From JAJDFU01 sp964640855 (GTDB taxonomy: Bacteria > Bacteroidota > Bacteroidia > Chitinophagales > Saprospiraceae): a DNA stretch of 64,000 nt. The translations under genes were made by a program, and so were the position numbers. This document shows positions 44,695 to 53,535 of the stretch, in pieces. The notes under the pieces were generated by a model. That model was not told the origin of the DNA. It was given only the letters and a program-made list of their open reading frames with translations, and searched no databases. Each line of letters starts with the position of its first letter. Within the stretch, counting starts at the first letter, position 1. The stretch spans positions 96,035 through 160,034 of the forward strand of contig CAZXIX010000001.1 in assembly GCA_964640855.1 (NCBI GenBank), read 5' to 3'.

Positions 44695-46227
44695 TTAGTT
44701 TTCCAGTTGACCACTTACATAAGAGACCCAGGCGGAAAAAGGTTCTTTTTTCATGACCCGGGGAAACTTATTTTGCCCTCCGATCTTTCCGCTTTTCTCC
44801 TGCCAGGCATAAAAAAGCCGCAGGGGTACTACTTCGACCTGAACATCTAAAACGGAATTCCTTTCGGTATCGTAGTCCGCATTCACTTCCCGCAGGCGCT
44901 GGTCCAGCAGGTCTTTGGCTTTTTGGGGATCCAGTTTTTTTTCGCTCCCCAGATACCACTTATGGGCGAAGAAATTCCGGGAGGGAACCGCGCATACCGT
45001 GAATTCCGGTATGCTGACTTGCAATTGTTCTTCTACGTATTCCACGCCCTGGTTCATATTGTCGACCGAAAGATGCTCTCCGCAGATGCTCAGGAAGTGC
45101 TTGGTCCGGCCGGTAATGAGGATCTCACTGCGTTCCAGGTCGGTAAATCGGACCGTATCTCCGATCAGGTATCGCCAGGCGCCCGCGCAGGTGCTGATGA
45201 CCAAAGCATAATCCACACCCTCTTCTATTTCGGCGATGGAAAGGCAGGTGGCGTTGGGTCTTACTTCACCATTCTCATCGTAATTGTCCTCGTTGAAGGG
45301 AATAAATTCGAAGAAGATCCCATTATTGAGCAGCAACCGCATGGCACGGGTCTCCTTCCGGTCCTGGAATGCGATGAAGCCTTCGGATGCCAGATAGGTA
45401 TCTACGAAGGTCAAAGGATGTCGGGTCAAACGATCAAATACCCTTTTGTATGGCCCCAGGTGTACCCCGCCATGTACATACACTTGCAGGTTGGGCCATA
45501 TATCGTGTATGTTGTCCACTTCGTGGTATTCGATGATCTTCTCCAGGGCGAGTTGTATCCAGGCGGGGATGCCCACCATAAAACCCACATCCCACTCCCG
45601 GGCATTTCGGGCCACTTCCTGGACGCGCTCATTCCAGTCGTTGATACGGGTGATGTGGGAATCGGGCTTGTGATAAGGACGAAGCCAGAAAGGTATTTTG
45701 GAACCGTTGATCCCGCTCAGGTCGCCTGCAAAATGCCCTTCCTGCTCTTTCAGGTCTGTACTCCCGCCCAGCATAAACATGGCTTTGGTGAACAAGTCGG
45801 GATGCACATCGTGGCGGGCCATGGAGGTGAAAAGCCGGAAGGCCGCTCGTCTCATGGTACGGAGCATGTCATCCGTAATCGGGATGTATTTGGAGGGGGC
45901 TCCCGTCGTACCCGAACTGAGGGCGAAGTAATTCACTTTGCCCCGCCAGGTCACATTGTCGATGTTGTTCAGGGTCATATGCCACCAGCGATCGTGCATC
46001 AGGGCATAATCGTGTAGAGGCACCTGGTTTTGAAAGGCACAGACCGGATCGGTGGATTTCAAAAGCTCCCGGAAGTTATAATACTGGCCAAAAGTGGTTT
46101 GCGAAGCTTTCCGCAGCAGCCGTTTTAAACTTCGCTCCTGTTGTTGGATAGGAGAAATGGCGAGACGGGTTTCCAGTCGGTTTCCAAGGGTTAGTGCTCT
46201 TTTGATGATCGGGCCCAGAATCGCCAT
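44695..46227 (-). CDS. GH3-family acyl-adenylating enzyme
   Basis: 510 residues of the GH3 auxin-responsive promoter family, known in plants for conjugating amino acids to jasmonate or auxin through an acyl-adenylate and found in some Bacteroidota. Signatures: FALSSGTTGAPSKYIPIT (P-loop-like ATP site, about 108), ASEGFIAFQDR (about 285), GAWRYLIGDTVRFTDL (about 360) and FLSICGEHLSVDNMNQG (about 390). The bacterial substrate is unknown. It is single-gene with its own strong promoter and precedes yjbQ in the opposite order of transcription distance (74 bases). Confidence 0.92.
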   Translation of the reverse strand: MAILGPIIKRALTLGNRLETRLAISPIQQQERSLKRLLRKASQTTFGQYYNFRELLKSTDPVCAFQNQVPLHDYALMHDRWWHMTLNNIDNVTWRGKVNYFALSSGTTGAPSKYIPITDDMLRTMRRAAFRLFTSMARHDVHPDLFTKAMFMLGGSTDLKEQEGHFAGDLSGINGSKIPFWLRPYHKPDSHITRINDWNERVQEVARNAREWDVGFMVGIPAWIQLALEKIIEYHEVDNIHDIWPNLQVYVHGGVHLGPYKRVFDRLTRHPLTFVDTYLASEGFIAFQDRKETRAMRLLLNNGIFFEFIPFNEDNYDENGEVRPNATCLSIAEIEEGVDYALVISTCAGAWRYLIGDTVRFTDLERSEILITGRTKHFLSICGEHLSVDNMNQGVEYVEEQLQVSIPEFTVCAVPSRNFFAHKWYLGSEKKLDPQKAKDLLDQRLREVNADYDTERNSVLDVQVEVVPLRLFYAWQEKSGKIGGQNKFPRVMKKEPFSAWVSYVSGQLEN

Positions 46228-46256
46228 ATCGGAATTTTGTGATTTCTTCTAACCCT

Positions 46257-46288
46257 CAAAGATAGGGTAGCCTGAGGCTTCCTTTCAA
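46257..46288 (-). promoter_or_regulatory. Promoter of the GH3 gene
   Basis: Minus-strand TATCTTTG at 46257-46264 and TTG at 46286-46288, spacer 21 bases. This closely fits the Bacteroidota -33/-7 pattern, with a leader of about 25 bases. Confidence 0.65.
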
Positions 46289-46301
46289 TGAGAAAAATTA
46301 T

Positions 46302-46712
46302 CTAGGAGTAAACAGTAGCGATCAATCTGCGGCCTGGTGCGCGATTTCGGAATTCGCAGAGATAGATGCCCTGCCAGGTACCCAGGTCCAGTTCCCGGTC
46401 GATTATCGGAAGGCTGACGGATGATCCGATCAAGGCAGCTTTGATGTGGGCCGGCATATCATCGGCGCCTTCGAGAGTGTGGGTGAGAAAAGGCAGGTTT
46501 TCCGGGACCAAATGGTTGAAGATGGCTTCAAAATCCACCCGGACCGACGGATCGGCATTTTCATTGATGGTCAAGGCCGCGGAGGTATGTTGGATGAATA
46601 AGTGAAACAAACCGGTTTCGGGAAGTTGGGGAATGTTTTCCAACACGTTTCGGGTGATGAGGTGATATCCTCTTGGGAGAGGAGGTAATTGGAGCTTGTA
46701 GTGATTGACCAT
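46302..46712 (-). CDS. YjbQ/UPF0047 family protein
   Basis: 136 residues, the usual length of the YjbQ fold. The hallmark is HTSAALTINENADPSVRVD (about 44-62), then LPIIDRELDLGTWQGIYLCEF, which bring the His/Asp/Glu residues of the putative metal site. Some YjbQ proteins carry weak thiamine-phosphate synthase activity, but the native role is unresolved. Cytoplasmic. Next to GH3 and the DUF6089 gene. Confidence 0.92.
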   Translation of the reverse strand: MVNHYKLQLPPLPRGYHLITRNVLENIPQLPETGLFHLFIQHTSAALTINENADPSVRVDFEAIFNHLVPENLPFLTHTLEGADDMPAHIKAALIGSSVSLPIIDRELDLGTWQGIYLCEFRNRAPGRRLIATVYS

Positions 46713-46781
46713 GCAAATTGGAGATCTTTCCGATGGCCCAATTTAGGAAAATCGGTACATCCCCATGGGATAAATAAGCGG

Positions 46782-47615
46782 CTAGCGGTGGGGCCTGGAA
46801 ATTTTGGGGCAAGCCAGATCACCGAAGAAGTAAGTAATGCCCACGGCGATGGTACCGATCTGATCCATGGTTTGTACTTCCCCCCGCTGGCGGCCTTCCT
46901 CCCCGAGTGGGCTATCGTTCACGCCGGGGATGATCAGAGAGCGGTCAGAAAGATCGGCAGCCACATCGCCGCGACTGGCGCGCAGCTGATCGTTGTCCGG
47001 ATAAGTCGTACTCACATCGTCCAGATAATCCGTGAGGGTAGCCCGGGCATTCACCTCGGCAAAAAGCGTCCATCGGGTATTCAGGTTGAGTTTCACGCCC
47101 AGGCCGTAGACCAGTGCGCCGTGAAAAGGCAGGTATTCTTCGCCCGGTGCCTGGCCTTCGGTTCCCAGTGGCCTCAACCGGACCCATTCGTCCTGATACC
47201 GTGCTTGTGGCTCAAAATAGAGAAAGGATCCGCCGAGGAAAACGTAGGGCGTCCAAAAATGATCTTTGTCTCCCCGCACCAGCGGCAGGAAATTGAACTC
47301 AAAGACTCCCTGTACTTCGCCGATATGGCTGCGAAAACTCAAATTTCGCACCTGCTCGAAGGTATTTTCAGAACGGCTGTCTTTGGCTTCCACCATAGTG
47401 TATTGCAGTCCAAGCCGGACCGAAGTGCGGGTGTTGAAAAGGAATTTTCCGAGCAAGCCCCCGGAAGGTCTGGGTAAACCCAGGTCAAATTGGGTGTTCA
47501 GATCCCCGAAATAATAACCGACTCCCAGGTTGCCCCCCAATTCCCAGCCCCGCTGGGCCTGAACAGAAAGAGAAGTGAAAAACAGGAAGAATAAGAAAAG
47601 GAAGCGAACGCCCAT
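46782..47615 (-). CDS. DUF6089-type outer-membrane beta-barrel protein
   Basis: About 277 residues from ATG 47615 (MGVRFLFLFFLFFTSLSVQA, a clear signal peptide; the earlier start at 47645 adds a hydrophilic tail). The mature start RGWELGGNLGVGYYFGDLN and repeated aromatic/Gly strands (YVFLGGSFLYFEPQARY) fit DUF6089, a Bacteroidota family of small barrels. It ends with FFGDLACPK before the stop. Function unknown, probably an outer-membrane structural protein. Confidence 0.82.
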   Translation of the reverse strand: MGVRFLFLFFLFFTSLSVQAQRGWELGGNLGVGYYFGDLNTQFDLGLPRPSGGLLGKFLFNTRTSVRLGLQYTMVEAKDSRSENTFEQVRNLSFRSHIGEVQGVFEFNFLPLVRGDKDHFWTPYVFLGGSFLYFEPQARYQDEWVRLRPLGTEGQAPGEEYLPFHGALVYGLGVKLNLNTRWTLFAEVNARATLTDYLDDVSTTYPDNDQLRASRGDVAADLSDRSLIIPGVNDSPLGEEGRQRGEVQTMDQIGTIAVGITYFFGDLACPKISRPHR

Positions 47616-47642
47616 GCTGTGTATCTGCTTGGAAAAGATGTG

Positions 47643-47650
47643 CAAAGCTA
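47643..47650 (-). promoter_or_regulatory. Bacteroidota -7 box for the DUF6089 gene
   Basis: Minus-strand TAGCTTTG, 28 bases before the preferred ATG (47615) and just upstream of the alternative start 47645, which argues for the later start. The -33 is unclear. Confidence 0.5.
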
Positions 47651-47717
47651 GGATAAAACGATCAAGAATCCCTGCCTGGTATTTTCCTTCCCGGAAAGAT
47701 AGCCGGGAGGGTCTTGT

Positions 47718-50306
47718 CTAAAATTGAAGGGAGAGACCGACCCGGATACCGGCCCCTTTCAGGCCAAAGAGGCTGGGCAGGTTGGGATGATCCCGGTAAG
47801 ATAGTCGCTGTACGTAGTCTATCCGGAAGACCTTGAGGATGTTGGAGAATCCGGCGCTGAACTCCATATACGGGCTGCCTGTGATGGAGTAGGTCTCGGC
47901 TTCTCCCTGTTCATTTCGCGGGAACTGGATCAGGTTTCGATTCAGGTTGGGATTGTTGATCGCGGTTAGCCGGCCGTAATAGAGCTTGAAGCCGATCACT
48001 TCGCGAAGCTTCAACTTTCGGATCAGGGGAATTCGATTGAGGATGAGCCCGCTCAAATGATACTCCAGCATAAGCGAGGCGTGTTCGTCGCCTACAAATT
48101 CCATGAAGTTCATCAGGTTGTAGGCCTGTGGGGAAAAGGAGATCGTTTGGTTCGACTCGGCAATGTGCACAAGTGGAAAAGGGATCTCGTTTCCCCATAA
48201 TTTTCCCAAGCGGATGTGATAGACGGCAAAACCGGCCGGGCCCATGAAAATGCGTTGGCGGAGTCCGAGGGTCAGGTGTTGGAAAAGGTGCTCCCCGCCG
48301 AGAAAGCCGTCAAAACCCAGCTGATAATCCACGGATACCCAGGGAGCTGTATTCGGGATGATGTAGCGGAAATTCTGGGTTTCCACCCACTTGGCCTTGG
48401 GCGCGAAAAAGAGAGAAATCTGGGCCGTAGTCGTCTTGATCCGGTCCACCTCCTTGAGCTGGTCTTCAGGCTCGCTGTAGCGTTCGAAAGCCCAGTTGCC
48501 GACTGCTCGCTGCTCCCGGTGCTCCAGGTATAGATCCATGCCGAAGGACGGAGAGAACTCCTTGTGGTATTGGAGTTCCAATCTTCGAAAGTTGAGCATT
48601 TTATCGGCCACCCCGATCTGGTAGGAGAAAAAGATATTGTCCCGATTCAGGAAGCTGGTAAACTGTCCGGGAAATTCGTTCTCCTCCTGGACGCGGAGGT
48701 GTATGAAATGCCTGGGGAATAAACTCAGGTTTTCGTCGAAAGAATACTCTACGCGGCCACCAAATTTTACCCTTTTGTCGCCGAAGCCGTAAGCAGCGTA
48801 TCCGCCCAATCGCCAGTGGTTGTGGAATTTTTCGTTGGTCTGTACGCCGAGGCGGGTCCGCACACCCTCGACGGGGTTGTAGCTCAGCAGGGAATACAGG
48901 CTTCCGATCCGGAAGGGCCCCAGTTCAAAATGCCCGGAACCTGCGGTTTTTATCAGATTGATCAGGCGAATGAAAGACCGATTCTGGTTCAGGGAGTCTA
49001 CCATGCGGTAGATGTTGGCCTCCCTGTCGTTCAGAGGTACGGTACGCAGGCTATCCCAGAAGGCTTCGGATCGCTTGTTGTTGTCCGGAAGGACTGCGGC
49101 TGACGTCTTATACTGGTAGATTTCCGGATCTTGAGCCGGAGCGAATTGATGATCGGTATAGAAGACCGTTCGTTGTCCAAGTAGAGACAAGGAAGCCGGG
49201 CTGAGGCCCAGCGTAGCTTCAAGGCGGTCCCGGGCAACGACCCAGGTGCTGTCTTTCAGGATGAAGTCCTGTTCCAGGACCAGGCGCTGCATGAAATTGA
49301 GGTTCACCGTTTTGGGGACTTCCATGCGAACCCCGAGCACCTGAAAGGTACTGTCCAGCGCAATGAAGAGGGATCCGGTGAATCCGAAACTGTAGGGGTT
49401 GGCCGGCACAAAATCGAGTATGGCACAGGGGGTTTCCTGCACCTCTACGGTGTCTCCGAGGTAGTATCGATAAAAAAGGGGAGCGATGTCCGCTATGGGG
49501 CTTACGAACTCCAGCTCGAAGAGCTTGATCTGGTTCTGGTACAAATCGATCGATTGATTCAGCCGCGAAAAAACTTCCTTGACGGATTGATCCGTTATCA
49601 GCTTTTCGGGCTTGGAAACTTTCAGGCCCGTCTGCAGGGAAAGCTTGAAGCGGGGATCCTGCCGGAAATAATGGGTTGTAGTGGACTCTTGCAGAAAAAG
49701 AGGGAGGACCGGCTTTTCGAAGGAAGTGGAATCTATGTAATCGAATACAAACTTGTATCCTTTCCAGATCTTGCGTTGGGTAAAGGACTCGGTGAGGTTG
49801 ACCAGCCCAACCTCTACTTTTTCATACTGATCGTATTGGTAATAAGGCCGTGACTGGGGTTGGTTTCGTTCTTTGTTTTCGATGACTTTCCGGATCAGAG
49901 CCACGGCCGGATTCCCTTTTCGGCGATACCGTCCTTTGCGGGCGGCAATCTCTACGGTGGAAAGGGAAAGGGTCTCGGCTTTGAGCCCGATGGTCATTCC
50001 CTCCTCAAAAACAGTTGAGGAATCGACCGGAAGTTTAAATTCTTCGTAGCCCAGGAAAAGGATGAAAAGGGTATCGGGTTGCACGGGTGCCGGAATGAGG
50101 AACTGGCCTTCTCCGTCCGTCACGGTCCCGATTCCAGCTTTTCGATATCCTACGGTAGCATAGGGAAGGGGTTCTCCCGTTTCTTCGTCCTGCACAATCC
50201 CCATGAGGATGCGTTGCGACAACAGGCCGGATGGGAGCAGCAGGATGAAAGCGGTTCCGAAGAAGCACGCCAATCGAAAAACGGGAATCTGAAGGATACC
50301 TTTCAT
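47718..50306 (-). CDS. DUF5686 / carboxypeptidase-regulatory-like outer-membrane protein
   Basis: About 862 residues from ATG 50306 (MKGILQIPVFRLACFFGTAF, signal peptide); an in-frame start at 50381 adds a hydrophilic stretch. A carboxypeptidase-regulatory-like domain comes first (MGIVQDEETGEPLPYATVGY, about 37-110). Then a long DUF5686 region (PYYQYDQYEKVEVGL, PVLPLFLQESTTTHYF) and a strand-rich barrel-like C terminus ending in GLSLQF with terminal Phe, as expected for an outer-membrane barrel. The family is thought to be surface- or transport-related without known substrate. No neighbouring SusC/D pair. Confidence 0.88.
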   Translation of the reverse strand: MKGILQIPVFRLACFFGTAFILLLPSGLLSQRILMGIVQDEETGEPLPYATVGYRKAGIGTVTDGEGQFLIPAPVQPDTLFILFLGYEEFKLPVDSSTVFEEGMTIGLKAETLSLSTVEIAARKGRYRRKGNPAVALIRKVIENKERNQPQSRPYYQYDQYEKVEVGLVNLTESFTQRKIWKGYKFVFDYIDSTSFEKPVLPLFLQESTTTHYFRQDPRFKLSLQTGLKVSKPEKLITDQSVKEVFSRLNQSIDLYQNQIKLFELEFVSPIADIAPLFYRYYLGDTVEVQETPCAILDFVPANPYSFGFTGSLFIALDSTFQVLGVRMEVPKTVNLNFMQRLVLEQDFILKDSTWVVARDRLEATLGLSPASLSLLGQRTVFYTDHQFAPAQDPEIYQYKTSAAVLPDNNKRSEAFWDSLRTVPLNDREANIYRMVDSLNQNRSFIRLINLIKTAGSGHFELGPFRIGSLYSLLSYNPVEGVRTRLGVQTNEKFHNHWRLGGYAAYGFGDKRVKFGGRVEYSFDENLSLFPRHFIHLRVQEENEFPGQFTSFLNRDNIFFSYQIGVADKMLNFRRLELQYHKEFSPSFGMDLYLEHREQRAVGNWAFERYSEPEDQLKEVDRIKTTTAQISLFFAPKAKWVETQNFRYIIPNTAPWVSVDYQLGFDGFLGGEHLFQHLTLGLRQRIFMGPAGFAVYHIRLGKLWGNEIPFPLVHIAESNQTISFSPQAYNLMNFMEFVGDEHASLMLEYHLSGLILNRIPLIRKLKLREVIGFKLYYGRLTAINNPNLNRNLIQFPRNEQGEAETYSITGSPYMEFSAGFSNILKVFRIDYVQRLSYRDHPNLPSLFGLKGAGIRVGLSLQF

Positions 50307-50307
50307 T

Positions 50308-50341
50308 TTGGGGAGCCTGAAGCCCGATTTTTGTATCTTTG
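50308..50341 (+). promoter_or_regulatory. Putative promoter of the sulfotransferase gene
   Basis: TATCTTTG at 50334-50341 fits TAnnTTTG, and TTG at 50308-50310 is 23 bases upstream. It overlaps the start of the divergent DUF5686 gene and leaves a leader of about 140 bases. Confidence 0.5.
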
Positions 50342-50489
50342 CAAACCAACCGGAATCCCCATTCCTACTATTTTCCTTCAAATTTTAGGTTTTCTCTGTA
50401 CTCCTGGAAGGAGGAAGGGTGATTTCTTATTTTGCGGTTCGCAAAAATAACCTAAGTAGAGGAACGAGAAAATTGTAATTCGTTCGAAG

Positions 50490-51584
50490 ATGAGCAGGAA
50501 GTCAAGATTCTACACCCCCGGCATGGGGAATTCGATAGGTACCTGGATCCGGATCCTCAGGGAAGTCGGCCAGGGCCAAGCCGAGTTTCCCTATTGGTTC
50601 AGAGTTTTTATGGTTGGGCTTATCTCTTTGATCAGCAGCCCGTTCCAATGGTACGAGCGCCTCAGGCTCCGCAAAAAGATAGATTCCCTGGAGCTGGACC
50701 CTGAACCTGTTTTTATCATTGGTCATTGGCGAAGCGGCACCACGCATATTCACAATATTTTAAGTCAGGATAAGCGTTTTGGCTATCTGACCACCCTGCA
50801 AGGGATTTTCCCTCGTTGTTATCAGACCAACTTTTTGTTTCCCATGCTGACCGGTTGGCTTATGCCTCCTACGCGACCCATGGACAAGATGAAAATCTCG
50901 CTTTACAGCCCGCAGGAAGAAGAAATTGTCATGGTGAACGCCAGCATGTATTCCTTTTATCAGTTTTGGCACTTCCCCAAATTGATGCGGGATATTTATC
51001 ACCGCTATGCCCGGCTGGATCGGCTTACGGCTGAGCAACGGGAAGAGTGGAAGCGGGATTACCTTTACCAATTGAAAAAGGCAGCGGTCTACATGGGAAA
51101 GAATCGCCTGGTGCTGAAAAACCCGCCCAATACGGTCCGGATCCCCTACCTGCTCGAAATGTTCCCCCGGGCGCGCTTCATTTTCATTCACCGGAGCCCC
51201 CGGGAGGTGTATGGTTCTACAAAAAAACTCCATGGGCGCGTCGTACCGTATTTCAATCTGCAAAAAGTCGTTACGGATCAGATTCATGAAGACATTGTCT
51301 ATGTTTACAAGGATATGATGGACGTTTATTTGCGGGATCGGGAGTTGATCCCGGAAGGGCAACTGGAAGAGGTGTCTTACCGGGATCTGATTCAGGAACC
51401 GGAAGAAACCCTGCGCAGGATCTATGCGAATTTGCGGTTGGGCGATTTCAACAAATACCGGGATTCTTTCTCCGCCTACATCGACAGCAAGAAAGGGTAC
51501 AAGGTCAGTCGCTACGAGTATACCAAAGAGGAGGAGGAGATCCTGGAAGGGATGGAAAAGCTGTTCAGCCCGATAGAAGCTTGA
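50490..51584 (+). CDS. Sulfotransferase family protein
   Basis: 364 residues. The PAPS 5'-phosphosulfate loop is FIIGHWRSGTTHIHNIL (about 75-91) and the 3'-phosphate site is ARFIFIHRSPREVYGST (about 228-244). It likely transfers sulfate from PAPS to a hydroxyl on a lipid, glycan or other acceptor; the acceptor is not visible. A short hydrophobic stretch near residue 36-52 (FRVFMVGLISLISSPF) suggests membrane association. No PAPS synthesis genes are nearby. Confidence 0.88.
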   Translation: MSRKSRFYTPGMGNSIGTWIRILREVGQGQAEFPYWFRVFMVGLISLISSPFQWYERLRLRKKIDSLELDPEPVFIIGHWRSGTTHIHNILSQDKRFGYLTTLQGIFPRCYQTNFLFPMLTGWLMPPTRPMDKMKISLYSPQEEEIVMVNASMYSFYQFWHFPKLMRDIYHRYARLDRLTAEQREEWKRDYLYQLKKAAVYMGKNRLVLKNPPNTVRIPYLLEMFPRARFIFIHRSPREVYGSTKKLHGRVVPYFNLQKVVTDQIHEDIVYVYKDMMDVYLRDRELIPEGQLEEVSYRDLIQEPEETLRRIYANLRLGDFNKYRDSFSAYIDSKKGYKVSRYEYTKEEEEILEGMEKLFSPIEA

Positions 51585-51591
51585 AAAGGGC

Positions 51592-51888
51592 TTACTCGAT
51601 TACGGCAGACAGGCCTCTGTCGACCAGTGCGTCTTTTTTGGGTTTCAATTCTTTGAAAGGCGCTGTCTTGACGGTGGCTTTTCCCTTGAAGTGAATGAGC
51701 AAGGCCAGCTGTTCGGATTGCTCAGGGGTATGATCCAGCACTTCGACGAAGCACTGGATCACCCAATCGAATGTATTGTGGTCGTCATTGTATACGATCA
51801 GTTGGGAATGCTCCCCTACATCGCTCTCCTCCAACTCCTCTTCGAGGAGCAGTTCATCAATCTCTTCCAAAGCATTTTCCCAAGACAT
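51592..51888 (-). CDS. clpS: ClpS, ATP-dependent Clp protease adaptor
   Basis: 98 residues. The ClpS core is LIVYNDDHNTFDWVIQCFVE (about 33-52), with Asn/Asp/His that bind N-degron residues, then LLIHFKGKATVKTAPFKEL. ClpS hands N-end-rule substrates to ClpAP. The N-terminal extension is very acidic (EEIDELLLEEELEESD). Convergent with the sulfotransferase gene and 38 bases downstream of the peroxiredoxin gene; no clp protease gene is in the window. Confidence 0.9.
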   Translation of the reverse strand: MSWENALEEIDELLLEEELEESDVGEHSQLIVYNDDHNTFDWVIQCFVEVLDHTPEQSEQLALLIHFKGKATVKTAPFKELKPKKDALVDRGLSAVIE

Positions 51889-51926
51889 GATCGAATAACT
51901 TATTTCAAAGGCGGACCTAAATTTAA

Positions 51927-52397
51927 TTAATTCGAGGAAGACAAATGGTTCTTGACGGCCTCGAAGTTGGGCATGTCTCCTGCATTCTCCAGGACCTCGG
52001 CATATTGCACGACTCCGTCCTCGTCGATCACGAAAGCCGATCGCTTGGAAACTCCTTTCAGCCCCAAAACGAACTCCTCATAAAGGGAGCCATAGGCCCG
52101 GGATACTTCCTTGTTGAAATCAGACAGCAGGGGAAAGTTCAGTTTTTGATCTTCCTTGAACTTGGCCAGCGTAAAGGGGCTGTCGACGGAGACGGCCAAA
52201 ATTTCGGCGTTCAGGTTGTTGTAGTCGGCGATATTATCCCGCATTTGGCATAATTCGTCGGTACAGACACTGGTAAACGCCATCGGGAAGAAGAGAAGCA
52301 CAACCTGCTTGCCTTCGAAATCGGATAGGCTGACCTCTTTTTTCTCGTCGGAAATGAGTGTGAAAGCAGGAGCTTTGTCACCGGTTTTAATGGACAT
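51927..52397 (-). CDS. Thiol peroxidase of the AhpE/BCP (AhpC-TSA) type
   Basis: 156 residues. The peroxidatic motif is FFPMAFTSVCTDELC with Cys45, and Cys50 could be a resolving partner. It reduces H2O2 and organic peroxides with a thiol donor. The conserved Arg of the family lies in GVSKRSAFVID. Length is normal for AhpE/BCP. Cytoplasmic. Confidence 0.92.
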   Translation of the reverse strand: MSIKTGDKAPAFTLISDEKKEVSLSDFEGKQVVLLFFPMAFTSVCTDELCQMRDNIADYNNLNAEILAVSVDSPFTLAKFKEDQKLNFPLLSDFNKEVSRAYGSLYEEFVLGLKGVSKRSAFVIDEDGVVQYAEVLENAGDMPNFEAVKNHLSSSN

Positions 52398-52558
52398 GAT
52401 AATTGGGTTTGGTCAAAGTGATAATTCGTTTCACCTAGACAAACACCCCAGCTCAATGGGAGTTCAAGGGCTTGGGGTCCGATATTCGGCAGGGAAGGCG
52501 ATGCCCTTGGAATGACCGACTTAATTGCTTTCTTTGGCCTGGTTTTCGAATAAGAACT

Positions 52559-53485
52559 ATGCAGGCAGAGAAGAGGGCATACCTGGAATTACACATTGCC
52601 GTATTTCTATTCGGTTTCACCGCCATATTGGGTGATTTGATCCAGCTTTCGGCCCTGGTCCTGGTGTGGTGGCGGGTTCTGATCACCAGTTTCAGCCTGG
52701 TGTTCCTGATCCGTCCCATTCAACTTTTCCGAAGCCTGAGCGGGGGTACGATCCTCCGGTTTATGGGCATTGGAGTATTGGTCGCCATTCACTGGCTGGC
52801 CTTTTACGGTGCGATCAAATTGAGCAATGCTTCCATTGCCCTGGTCGCCATGGCCACCACCTCTTTTTTTACTTCTTTGCTGGAACCCTGGTTGCTCGCC
52901 AGGAGGGTCAATTGGCTGGAGATCGGATTGGGTCTGCTTATTATCCCGGGCATGGTCCTGGTGGTGAACAGCACCTCCCTGGGGATGGTCACCGGCTTAT
53001 GGGTGAGTTTGCTGGCCGCTTTGTTGGCTGCCTTATTCGCCATCCTCAACAAGAAATACATCGGCGCCGCCAACGAAATGAGCATAACGTTTCTGGAGTT
53101 GGGCAGTGCCTGGATCTTCCTTTCTCTGGTTATAGCCCTGTATGGCGGATACAGGGGAGAATTACCGGTCATTGGGCCGCCTACCTGGACGGACGTGGGA
53201 TACATCCTGATCCTTTCGCTACTGTGCACCACCCTGGCCTATGTGCTGGCGTTGCGTTCTCTTCGGCACTTGTCCGCCTTTGCTGCCAACCTGACGGTAA
53301 ATCTCGAACCGGTCTATGGTATTGCTCTTGCCTGGGTTTTGCTTCAGGAGAATGAAGAGTTGGGGCCGGGTTTTTACTGGGGCTTATTGATCATCCTGCT
53401 GGTTGTTTTTAGCTACCCTCTCCTGAGAAGGTGGACGCGCAGGCATGGAGTCGGGGATCGTGAGCCCCGGGACGCACAGGTCTGA
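52559..53485 (+). CDS. EamA/DMT family transporter
   Basis: About 308 residues from ATG 52559 (MQAEKRAYLELHIAVFLF); an earlier in-frame start at 52472 lacks conservation. Ten hydrophobic segments in two EamA halves, the second beginning near LLAALLAALFAILNKKYIG and closing with NLTVNLEPVYGIALAWVLL (the conserved EPV of the family). Exports a metabolite or amino acid, substrate unknown. Convergent with ftsH over a shared terminator. Confidence 0.9.
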   Translation: MQAEKRAYLELHIAVFLFGFTAILGDLIQLSALVLVWWRVLITSFSLVFLIRPIQLFRSLSGGTILRFMGIGVLVAIHWLAFYGAIKLSNASIALVAMATTSFFTSLLEPWLLARRVNWLEIGLGLLIIPGMVLVVNSTSLGMVTGLWVSLLAALLAALFAILNKKYIGAANEMSITFLELGSAWIFLSLVIALYGGYRGELPVIGPPTWTDVGYILILSLLCTTLAYVLALRSLRHLSAFAANLTVNLEPVYGIALAWVLLQENEELGPGFYWGLLIILLVVFSYPLLRRWTRRHGVGDREPRDAQV

Positions 53486-53515
53486 AAAAAGCCTGACGGG
53501 TTCCCGTCAGGCTTT
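53485..53515 (-). terminator. Strong intrinsic terminator of ftsH
   Basis: AAAGCCTGACGGG (53488-53500) and CCCGTCAGGCTTT (53503-53515) are perfectly complementary, so the RNA forms a long stem with a tight turn. On the minus strand it is followed by a T6 run (53485-53490). The plus-strand side has only CTTT, so it acts mainly for ftsH and perhaps weakly for the EamA gene. Confidence 0.85.
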
Positions 53516-53535
53516 GGACTTCGTTCGGCGAACGT

